Below are positions 24,824 to 32,263 of a DNA stretch of 64,000 bases, one piece after another. Source of the DNA: an uncultured Veillonella sp. Its GTDB lineage: Bacteria; Bacillota; Negativicutes; Veillonellales; Veillonellaceae. Both the position numbers and the translations under genes were made by a program. The notes under the pieces were generated by a model. The model was not told the DNA's origin, did no database searches, and saw only the letters and a list, made by a program, of their open reading frames with translations. The stretch is from positions 21,909 through 85,908 of the forward strand of contig NZ_CAKQFJ010000008.1 in assembly GCF_934230905.1 (NCBI RefSeq), given 5' to 3'. The stretch's first letter is position 1. Every line of letters starts with the position of its first letter.

Positions 24824-25771
24824 ATGTCTTTTGCAGAAGATGTGAAAAATGAATTATGTGCCTATGAGCCTGAAACGGATACCGATGTGGCCATGAAGAT
24901 TGAAGCATCCTGCTTATTGCGCATGGGTGGTTCCTTGCTACTCGGTATGAATGGAGCTATCGGTATACGACTAGCCACTGCTAATAATGCGGTGGCTAGA
25001 CGTTTGCTAGGCATACTAAAAAAACAATATGAATTGCCGACACATGTTATGGTACGGCAAGGTTTGAATTTGCGGAAAAAGAATATGTATACACTGACGG
25101 TTGATCCATCTCAAGAAGGGCGTCAAGCCTTAGAGGATTTAGCGTTGTGGCCTGTTACCGAGCAATTGCCGAGGAAGTGGTTACACTCGATGGAGGCGCG
25201 ACGTGCCTTTTTGCGTGGTGCTTTTTTAGGAGGCGGATCCGTTAATAAACCGCAAAGTGATTATCATCTTGAGTTTATGACGGGCAATGAAGCTTTCGCA
25301 CGAGAGATTGTATATGTATTAAAATTATTTCACATTCATGCAGGTCTGACAGAGCGTAAAGAGGAATACGTGGTGTACCTCAAAGAAGGCGATGCGGTAA
25401 CCAATTGTTTACAGGTTATGGGTGCCCAATCGGCGTTGATGGAATTTGAAAATGTACGTATTATGAAAACAGTTCGTAATCAGATCAATCGACAGGTAAA
25501 TTGTGAGACTGCAAATTTACAAAAGACCGTAGATGCCGCAGTGCGTCAAGTAAAGGCTATCCGCATATTAGATGAATATGTTGGGATTGATTCGTTACCT
25601 GATAAGTTGAAAATTGTAGCTAGATTGCGTTGGGATAACCCTGAGGCGAGTTTAAAAGAATTAGAAGAAATGATGAATGGTACCTTAACAAAATCTGGTA
25701 TTGGACATCGTTTGAAAAAGTTAGAAACATTAGCCCTTACGTATGATCCTATGGGGCTAGAAGAGGTTTAA
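24824..25771 (+). CDS. whiA: DNA-binding protein WhiA
   Basis: WhiA combines an N-terminal LAGLIDADG homing-endonuclease-like domain (catalytically dead in characterised members) with a C-terminal helix-turn-helix. In actinobacteria it controls sporulation; in Bacillus it affects cell division and chromosome segregation. The 315 residues include RAFLRGAFLGGGSVNKP in the first domain and LKELEEMMNGTLTKSGIGHRLKKLE in the HTH, both highly typical. AAAGGAAAA precedes the ATG. Here it is the third gene of the conserved rapZ-yvcK-whiA triplet. Confidence 0.95.
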   Translation: MSFAEDVKNELCAYEPETDTDVAMKIEASCLLRMGGSLLLGMNGAIGIRLATANNAVARRLLGILKKQYELPTHVMVRQGLNLRKKNMYTLTVDPSQEGRQALEDLALWPVTEQLPRKWLHSMEARRAFLRGAFLGGGSVNKPQSDYHLEFMTGNEAFAREIVYVLKLFHIHAGLTERKEEYVVYLKEGDAVTNCLQVMGAQSALMEFENVRIMKTVRNQINRQVNCETANLQKTVDAAVRQVKAIRILDEYVGIDSLPDKLKIVARLRWDNPEASLKELEEMMNGTLTKSGIGHRLKKLETLALTYDPMGLEEV

Positions 25772-25775
25772 TATT

Positions 25776-28685
25776 ATGTTATTTAAGAAAACATATAAGC
25801 TAGCAACTATGTTAGCAGTTATGGGGGCATTGACAGGTCATGCAGCAAGCGATATAGATTTGAACTCCATAGGATATTTTTCGTTTACTCCATTACCAAC
25901 GGAATTACAAGCACAGAAAGATACATTGATTTTATCCGATAGTCCTGAATATGTGGGACCTGTAGGTGGTGTTTTAAGTGCAGGTAGCATTAATGGAAAA
26001 GGGCGTATTTACTTTTATCATGTAAATGAAATGTCAGAACCACACAAGATTGCTATTATATTGGAGAATACTGGCAATGAACCGAATGGAATTGCTGTAT
26101 TTCGAGAGTTGAAATCAGTTGCAACATCTGATTATTTTGCAGCTGGACGTGATTTGTCGAGAAAAGAATTAGAACAACCGTTATCTGATAAACCATTATA
26201 TTCCTTTGTAATGCCACCAAAGAGTCGGCAATTAGTATTTACTGATTTGGAACATTCACCTATTCCAAAAGATGCTCTTTTTACTGGTATTGTGGATTTA
26301 CAATCTAGTGCACCGGTATTTGCACGGGTTATGATGATTCCTATGAATCTGAACTCGATTGAGTCTTCGTATTGGGTAAATAATTTGCCTATCGACCATG
26401 TGCGATTGCGCGGCACATTTACTGGTGCTGAGCGTGAAATGGCAGTAACAAAAGAATATAACACTACATTAGGTGGCGCTTATGTAGAACTTGGGAATGA
26501 TCGAGAAGATCGTTTTGTGGAAGGTGTGGATGAGCTTGATAATAAAGCGTATGTAAAAGACGCAGGAAATTATGGTATTTCCTATACCGTTAAAATTCCT
26601 ACAAGCGGTGAAGACCCTTTCCGTCTCTATTTCAATCCTTTAGGCGGTGGCTATTCTGGTTCCTTTACTGTAAAAGCGCAACGTCGTTGGCAAAAAGCAC
26701 CTAGTGAAAGTATGACATATCATATCGGTGGTGATGATGGACTGATGGCATTGGGGCATAACACCGTATTAGATTCTCGCTATATGGGGAATTATTATGG
26801 TGGTGATACATTGACCATTGAGTTTATGCCAGCTGGTGCTTCGAATTTACCAGTTCGTTTTTTATTGATTCCAGAAGCATTAGCCAATCCACAATATGCT
26901 CGCGTATTGGCTACTAATGAAGCTGGTCAGCGAGCGTTGGAAGCAGAAGCGCAGAAAGAGGCAGCAGAAGCAGCTAAAAAAGTTGCAATTGAAGAAAAAA
27001 CAGTTGCTGTGAAAACCCAAAAAGAAGAACAAGCTCATCAATTAGCAGAGCAAGCTAAATTAGCGGCCGAAAAAGCGGCAGCAATTCATAAGGCCGCACA
27101 AGCTCGACAAGCTGAACTTGATAAACGTGATGCAGAAGAACAAGCTAAACTTAAAGCAAAAGCTGATGCAGCTGCTGAACGAGTGCGTGCTAAAGCGGAA
27201 ACTGATCGTCAATTAGCAGAGCAAAAAGCTAAAGTTGAGGCTCAAAAAACAGAAGCGGCGCGCATTGCAGCAGAGCAAAAAGCTAAAGATGATGCAGCTA
27301 AAGCAGAAGCAGCACGCATGGCAGCAGAACAAAAGGCCAAGAATGATGCAGCAAGAGCAGAAGCAGCACGCATTGCGGCAGAACAAAAGGCTAAGGAAGA
27401 TGCAGCAAGAGCGGAAGCAGCTCGTATTGCAGCAGCCGAAAAAGCTAAAGAAGAGGCCCGCATAGCAGCGGCTAAAGCTGAACAACAACGTATAGCTGCA
27501 GAACAAGCGGCTCGTGAAAAGGCTGAACGTGAGCAAGCTGCTCGAGAAGCAGCAGAGCAAAAAGCTCGTGAATATGCAGCGAAATTAGAGGCACAACGTT
27601 TAGAAGCGCAGCGTAAGGCTGAAGAAGAACGCATTTTGGCTGAACAACGTGCAGAAGCAGCTCGTATTGAGGCAGAGCGTAAAGTGGCAGAACAAGCGGC
27701 TAAAAATGAAGCAGAACGACAAGAAGCTGCTCGTAAAGCTGAAGTGGCTCGACAAGAAGCCGCCCGTCAGGCTGAAGAAAAACGTAAAGCTGCAGAAGCT
27801 AAAGCAGAAGCAGAGCGTATTGCAGCAGAAGCTAAACGTGCTGAAGAGGCTAGAAAAGCGGAAGCAGCCCGACAAGAGGCTATGCGTAAGGCTGAAATTG
27901 CTCGTCAAGAAGCGGCCCGTAAAGCCGAAGAAGAGCGCTTAGCAGCGATTGCTAAAGCTCAAGAAGAGGCACGCAAAGCAGAGGAAGCACGCCAACGGGA
28001 AGAAGCACGTAGGGCAGAAGCAGCACGTCAAGCTGAGGCAAATAGATTGGCAGAGATTGCTAAAGCTGAAGAAGCCGCTCGAAAGGCCGAAGAACAACGT
28101 GTTGCAGAGGAAGCAAAACGTGTAGAAGAAGCGCGTAAAGCAGAAGAGGCACGCCGTGCAGAAGCGGCTCGTAAGGCTGAGGCTGCAAGAATTGCGGAAG
28201 AAGAACGTATTGCTGCAGCTGCACGACAAGCCGAGGAGGCTCGTATCCGTGAAGAAAATCGTGCAGCAGAGGCTGCTCGTAAAGCTGAGCGTGAACGGAT
28301 TGTGAAGGAACAAGCGGAAGCGGCTAGAAAAGCTGAAGAAGCTCGTCAATTGGCAGAAAAACGGTACCGTGAATATGAAATTGCTCAAGAACAAGCCAAA
28401 GAAGCGCGCCGTCGTGCTGATATTCAACGGGAAGCTCAGAAAAAGGCAGCTCAACGGGCTGAAGAAATCCGTTTAGCTGCACAACGACAAATTATTGCTA
28501 AGCGAAATGCAGAAATTGCACGTCAAAAATTGGCAGAAGAACGTGAAGCAGCACGTATTGCCGCACAAGGTGGCAAACGTCGTAGCTTTGCTGAGTTAGA
28601 TGATGTTAATACATCTGTTGATCAAGATGAAGATAGTACACAAAATGCAGTATCTATTGATCAGTTGACAAGAAAACAACAGTAA
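25776..28685 (+). CDS. Exported protein with very long Ala/Glu-rich coiled coil
   Basis: I do not recognise this 969-residue protein. It begins with a signal peptide (ending GHAAS at about 25). An unassigned globular, probably beta-rich domain spans about 26-385 (with phrases such as VGPVGGVLSAGSI and RLYFNPLGGGYSGSF). Residues about 388-935 are almost entirely Ala, Glu, Lys, Arg and Gln, predicting one continuous helix or coiled coil like the TolA stalk. The C-terminal 30 residues are acidic and Ser/Asp-rich. No outer-membrane anchor, LPXTG or SLH motif is seen. The reach of such a helix (about 80 nm if fully extended) would exceed a periplasm, so it may be folded, periplasm-parallel or surface-exposed. 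It starts five bases after whiA, with GAGG before the ATG. Confidence 0.7.
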   Translation: MLFKKTYKLATMLAVMGALTGHAASDIDLNSIGYFSFTPLPTELQAQKDTLILSDSPEYVGPVGGVLSAGSINGKGRIYFYHVNEMSEPHKIAIILENTGNEPNGIAVFRELKSVATSDYFAAGRDLSRKELEQPLSDKPLYSFVMPPKSRQLVFTDLEHSPIPKDALFTGIVDLQSSAPVFARVMMIPMNLNSIESSYWVNNLPIDHVRLRGTFTGAEREMAVTKEYNTTLGGAYVELGNDREDRFVEGVDELDNKAYVKDAGNYGISYTVKIPTSGEDPFRLYFNPLGGGYSGSFTVKAQRRWQKAPSESMTYHIGGDDGLMALGHNTVLDSRYMGNYYGGDTLTIEFMPAGASNLPVRFLLIPEALANPQYARVLATNEAGQRALEAEAQKEAAEAAKKVAIEEKTVAVKTQKEEQAHQLAEQAKLAAEKAAAIHKAAQARQAELDKRDAEEQAKLKAKADAAAERVRAKAETDRQLAEQKAKVEAQKTEAARIAAEQKAKDDAAKAEAARMAAEQKAKNDAARAEAARIAAEQKAKEDAARAEAARIAAAEKAKEEARIAAAKAEQQRIAAEQAAREKAEREQAAREAAEQKAREYAAKLEAQRLEAQRKAEEERILAEQRAEAARIEAERKVAEQAAKNEAERQEAARKAEVARQEAARQAEEKRKAAEAKAEAERIAAEAKRAEEARKAEAARQEAMRKAEIARQEAARKAEEERLAAIAKAQEEARKAEEARQREEARRAEAARQAEANRLAEIAKAEEAARKAEEQRVAEEAKRVEEARKAEEARRAEAARKAEAARIAEEERIAAAARQAEEARIREENRAAEAARKAERERIVKEQAEAARKAEEARQLAEKRYREYEIAQEQAKEARRRADIQREAQKKAAQRAEEIRLAAQRQIIAKRNAEIARQKLAEEREAARIAAQGGKRRSFAELDDVNTSVDQDEDSTQNAVSIDQLTRKQQ
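27267..27428 (+). repeat. Three tandem 54-base repeats inside the coiled-coil gene
   Basis: Three consecutive 54-base units (27267-27320, 27321-27374, 27375-27428) encode near-identical 18-residue units of the form AAEQKAKxDAAxAEAARx, residues 498-551 of the 969-residue protein. Degenerate relatives continue on both sides. Repeat number may vary between strains by slippage or recombination. Confidence 0.75.
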
Positions 28686-28697
28686 AAGAATCGATGG

Positions 28698-28756
28698 ATT
28701 CCCATAATAAATCGGGTGCCTCTTGGGGTATCCGATTTGTGTTTCTTCATGGGAAT
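28698..28756 (+). terminator. Two-tier hairpin, probable terminator after the coiled-coil gene
   Basis: An inner stem (AAATCGG 28709-28715 with CCGATTT 28732-28738, extended inward by GTGCC/GGTAT pairs) is enclosed by an outer stem ATTCCCAT (28698-28705) and ATGGGAAT (28749-28756). No long T-run follows, so termination efficiency is uncertain. The pyr promoter starts five bases after it. Confidence 0.5.
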
Positions 28757-28760
28757 TACA

Positions 28761-28789
28761 TTGACTTTCACAAGTAATTTCAGTACAAT
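28761..28789 (+). promoter_or_regulatory. pyr operon promoter
   Basis: TTGACT (28761-28766) and TACAAT (28784-28789) with a 17-base spacer form a near-consensus promoter. Transcription would begin near 28796, placing the whole attenuator in the leader RNA. Confidence 0.8.
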
Positions 28790-28840
28790 GAATAGAGATA
28801 AGTGCAATATACAGTACGAGATGCTGTAGCATTACAAAAT

Positions 28841-28952
28841 CCCTTTTAAATTGGTCCAGAGAGGCTAAAAAAGGACATATAGTTGAAGTGCCCTCAAGGG
28901 CTTCTTTGTGTAGACTATCCGACCTTTTGCCTTGGGCAGAAGGTCTTTTTTG
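28841..28952 (+). promoter_or_regulatory. PyrR-type attenuator of the pyr operon
   Basis: The leader has the PyrR-binding loop consensus GGTCCAGAGAGGCT at 28853-28866, flanked by CCTTTT and AAAAAGG arms. About 55 bases later comes an intrinsic terminator, GACCTTTTGCC with GGCAGAAGGTC then six T (28921-28952). In Bacillus and relatives, UMP-bound PyrR binds this loop and favours termination, so the operon is on when pyrimidines are low. No pyrR gene lies in this window, so it must be elsewhere. The intervening GCCCTCAAGGGC region could form the competing structure. Confidence 0.88.
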
Positions 28953-28974
28953 TTATATAAGATAGGAGGCAATC

Positions 28975-29925
28975 ATGGGACAAGTGAGTTTGCATGGCAA
29001 ACATTTGTTAGGGTTACAACATGCTACACCAGAAGAGATTAAATTGATTCTTGATGTAGCTAAAAAGATGAAGAAGGTTGTTTTGTCTGATGACAAAAAA
29101 ATCCCTTACTTGAAAGGTAAGGCGATTATCAATCTATTCATGGAACCTAGTACACGTACGCGTAGTTCCTTTGAACTAGCAGGTAAATATTTAGGGGCAG
29201 ATGTAATCAATATTACACCAAGTGGTTCCTCTATGGGGAAGGGTGAAAGCTTCCGTGATACATTATTGACATTGTCCTATATGGGAACGGATGCTATCGT
29301 AATGCGCAGTAGTGCAGAAGGGGCTCCTTTATATGCGACAAAAGCTGTTGATCCTATCATTATTAATGCTGGCGATGGTGCCCATGAACATCCAACACAA
29401 GCATTGCTCGATATGTTCTCCATCATTGAACGTAAAGGTTCACTAGAAGGCAAAAAGGTTGTTATCGTAGGTGATATTATGCATAGCCGTGTAGCTCGCT
29501 CTGATGTCTACGGCCTTACTAAAATGGGGGCTGACGTTCATTTAGCAGGTCCTCGTACCATGCTGTATCCTGAACTTGAAAAAATGGGTGTTACCATTCA
29601 TCACGATGTGCGTGAAGCTGTAAAAGATGCAGATGTTGTCAATGTACTTCGCATTCAATTAGAACGCATTCACTCTGCTCTATATCCAACAAATCGCGAA
29701 TATGCGCGTATTTTTGGTATCAATAAAGATGTATTAAGCCTAGCAAAAGATGATGTTATGGTCATGCATCCAGGCCCAATGAACCGTGGCCTTGAAATTT
29801 CCCCAGATGTAGCCTACTGGGATCAATCCGTAATTCAAGAACAAGTACGCAATGGTGTATCCGTTCGTATGGCTGTATTGTACTTAACAATTCATGGAGG
29901 TGACGGTAGTGAGCTTGCTTATTAA
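28975..29925 (+). CDS. pyrB: Aspartate carbamoyltransferase, catalytic chain
   Basis: PyrB joins carbamoyl phosphate and aspartate, the committed step of pyrimidine synthesis. The 316 residues contain the carbamoyl phosphate motif MEPSTRTRSSFE (near residue 53) and HPTQALLDMF, both diagnostic. No pyrI regulatory chain gene follows, as is usual in Firmicutes, where control is by PyrR attenuation. AGGAGGC precedes the ATG, and the attenuator terminator ends just upstream. The 3' end overlaps pyrC. Confidence 0.97.
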   Translation: MGQVSLHGKHLLGLQHATPEEIKLILDVAKKMKKVVLSDDKKIPYLKGKAIINLFMEPSTRTRSSFELAGKYLGADVINITPSGSSMGKGESFRDTLLTLSYMGTDAIVMRSSAEGAPLYATKAVDPIIINAGDGAHEHPTQALLDMFSIIERKGSLEGKKVVIVGDIMHSRVARSDVYGLTKMGADVHLAGPRTMLYPELEKMGVTIHHDVREAVKDADVVNVLRIQLERIHSALYPTNREYARIFGINKDVLSLAKDDVMVMHPGPMNRGLEISPDVAYWDQSVIQEQVRNGVSVRMAVLYLTIHGGDGSELAY

Positions 29926-31195
29926 AAATGGTACGGTAGTCAATCCGGCAAAACAACAACATGAAGTAGCAGACGTTCTCGTGAAAGATGGTAAAATTGC
30001 AGCCATCGGTCAAAATTTAAGTGCAGACGGTGCTGAAGTATATGATGCAACAGGACTTATTGTAGCACCGGGTCTTATCGATATTCATACACATTTGCGC
30101 GAACCAGGCCAAGAAGCAAAAGAAGACTTTTATTCTGGTACACAAGCGGCAGCTGCTGGTGGTTTTACACGTGTTGTGACTATGGCGAATACAACACCAG
30201 TAGTAGATAATGCAGCTCTTGTAAGAGGTTTGAAAAAACAAGCGGAACTTACTGGCGTAGTAAAAGTAGAATTCATCGGTGCTGTATCTAAGAACCTTGA
30301 AGGAAAAGAACTTGCTGAATTAGGTGATATGGCTGAAGCAGGCGTTGTAGCTTACTCAGATGATGGCCATTATGTTGAAAGTGCTGCTTTTATGCGTCGT
30401 GCGTTAGAATATTCTTCCATGTTCAATAAAATGGTTATCGACCATGCAGAAGATATTAGTTTGACTAAAAATGGTCACATGCATGAAGGCTTTGTATCTT
30501 ATGAAATGGGTGTTATCGGTCGTCCCGCTGTAGCTGAAGACTTGGCTGTAGCCCGTGATATTTTATTAGCGGAAATGACAGGTGGTCATATCCATATTGC
30601 TCACGTAAGTAGTAAAAATACAGTTGATATGGTACGCCGTGCAAAGGCTAAAGGGGTTAATGTGACTTGTGAAGTAACAAGCCAACATCTATCCTTTACT
30701 GACGAATATTTGCGCGAATATAATCCGGCTTTTAAAATGGCACCACCAATTCGTTCTGAGGATCATCGTCAAGCATTGCTAGAAGGTTTAAAAGATGGCA
30801 CCATTGATGCTATCATTACCGACCATGCACCACATGCATTCGAAGAAAAAGACCACGAATTTTGCTGTGCTCCAAATGGTTTTAGCGGTCTTGAAACATC
30901 CTTGGCTGGCGTTATTACAAATGCCTATGGTTCAGATAAACTTAGTATTGACCAAGTGGTGTATTACATGAGTACTCGCCCAGCTGAGTTGTTGCATTTA
31001 GATGCAGGTGTTTTAGAAGTTGGTAAAACAGCGGATATTACAGTATTCTCTACTACAGAACAATGGACTGTAGATAGAAATAAATTTTATACAAAAGGTA
31101 AAGTTAGCCCATTTGATGGCATGACTGTTACTGGCAAAGCAAAGCTTACCGTTGTAGACGGTAACATCGTTATGAAGGAGGGCGTGGTCCTATAA
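29909..31195 (+). CDS. pyrC: Dihydroorotase
   Basis: PyrC closes carbamoyl aspartate to dihydroorotate. It is a class I dihydroorotase with the metal-binding motif DIHTHLREPGQ and the later DHAPHAFEEK loop. The frame opens at an ATG at 29894, but GGAGGTGA lies directly after that codon and is well placed (eight bases) for the GTG at 29909, which gives 428 residues. The gene overlaps pyrB by 17 bases and its stop shares one base with the carA start, so the enzymes are probably made in step. Confidence 0.95.
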   Translation: MSLLIKNGTVVNPAKQQHEVADVLVKDGKIAAIGQNLSADGAEVYDATGLIVAPGLIDIHTHLREPGQEAKEDFYSGTQAAAAGGFTRVVTMANTTPVVDNAALVRGLKKQAELTGVVKVEFIGAVSKNLEGKELAELGDMAEAGVVAYSDDGHYVESAAFMRRALEYSSMFNKMVIDHAEDISLTKNGHMHEGFVSYEMGVIGRPAVAEDLAVARDILLAEMTGGHIHIAHVSSKNTVDMVRRAKAKGVNVTCEVTSQHLSFTDEYLREYNPAFKMAPPIRSEDHRQALLEGLKDGTIDAIITDHAPHAFEEKDHEFCCAPNGFSGLETSLAGVITNAYGSDKLSIDQVVYYMSTRPAELLHLDAGVLEVGKTADITVFSTTEQWTVDRNKFYTKGKVSPFDGMTVTGKAKLTVVDGNIVMKEGVVL

Positions 31196-32262
31196 TGAAA
31201 GGCAAATTAGTTCTGGAAGATGGTTCCGTATTTGAAGGTTCCCTATTAGGCGGCGCTCCTACTGTGGGCGAGGTTGTGTTTAATACAGGCATGACTGGCT
31301 ATCAAGAAATTTTAACTGACCCATCCTATGCGGATCAAATTATTACATTAACATATCCATTGGTTGGTAACTATGGCACATTAAATGCTATTACACAAGG
31401 GCCTAAACCATACTGTAAAGGCTTTATCGTGGGTGAACTATGTGATTTTCCATCCAATTGGCAAAACGAAGGTTTGTTCAGCGAATACTTACGTTTGCAC
31501 GGCATTCCTTGCCTCTATGATGTAGATACGCGTGCTATTACCCGTACTATTCGTAACCATGGTGTTATGAAAGGTGTACTTGTGCGCGCTGATTATCCGA
31601 TGGAGGATATTCAAAAATTATTTAAACAAGAATTGCCAACAGACCAAGTTATGCGCGTCACTACAAAATGGCAAGGCATGCGTGGCGATAAAAATGCAGA
31701 ATTCCATGTGGCTGTAATGGATTATGGTGTAAAAGAAAATATTCTTCGATCCTTAGAGGTTGCTGGTTGCCGTTTAACTGTATTCCCAGCAGATTCTAAA
31801 GCAGAAGATGTACTTGCTGTTAATCCTGATGGTATTTTCTTGTCCAATGGCCCTGGAGACCCTCAAGATTTAGGTTATGCAGTAGAAGAAGTGAAGAAAA
31901 TGTTTGGTAAGAAACCAATCTTTGGTATCTGCATGGGTCACCAAGTATTGGCACAAGCTTATGGTGGTACTACATTTAAATTAAAATTTGGTCATCGTGG
32001 TTCTAACCATCCTGTACAAGACCTTCGTACCGGCCGTGTATATATTACATCTCAAAACCATGGTTTTGCTGTAGATGATACATCTTTACCTGATTGTATT
32101 GAAATCACACATCGCAGTGTGAACGATGGTACTGTAGAAGGTATGCGCCATAAAGAATTACCAATCTTCTCCGTACAATACCACCCAGAAGCGTCTCCTG
32201 GACCTACTGATAACCTATATTTGTTTGATGAATTTGAAGATATGATGAGAAAGGGAAAATAA
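31195..32262 (+). CDS. carA: Carbamoyl-phosphate synthase, small (glutaminase) subunit
   Basis: CarA hydrolyses glutamine and channels ammonia to CarB. The 355-residue protein has an N-terminal small-subunit domain (about 1-150) and a class I glutaminase domain with the nucleophile loop FGICMGHQVLAQ; YHPEASPGP near the C-terminus supplies His and Glu. It overlaps pyrC by one base and is followed by carB after a single base. Its place in the pyr operon suggests control by pyrimidines; arginine synthesis would draw on the same product unless a second copy exists. Confidence 0.97.
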   Translation: MKGKLVLEDGSVFEGSLLGGAPTVGEVVFNTGMTGYQEILTDPSYADQIITLTYPLVGNYGTLNAITQGPKPYCKGFIVGELCDFPSNWQNEGLFSEYLRLHGIPCLYDVDTRAITRTIRNHGVMKGVLVRADYPMEDIQKLFKQELPTDQVMRVTTKWQGMRGDKNAEFHVAVMDYGVKENILRSLEVAGCRLTVFPADSKAEDVLAVNPDGIFLSNGPGDPQDLGYAVEEVKKMFGKKPIFGICMGHQVLAQAYGGTTFKLKFGHRGSNHPVQDLRTGRVYITSQNHGFAVDDTSLPDCIEITHRSVNDGTVEGMRHKELPIFSVQYHPEASPGPTDNLYLFDEFEDMMRKGK

Positions 32263-32263
32263 T

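Noticed and set aside
27235..28440. Periodic repeats that could suggest a CRISPR array
   Set aside because: The periodicity is in codons of a continuous reading frame, spacers are not unique, and no cas gene is near.
27213..28454. Several long open frames on both strands inside the coiled-coil gene, some looking like Cys/Phe/Ser-rich proteins
   Set aside because: They are by-products of the biased GCA/GAA/AAA/CGT codon composition of the repeat region. They lack ribosome sites and resemble no known family.
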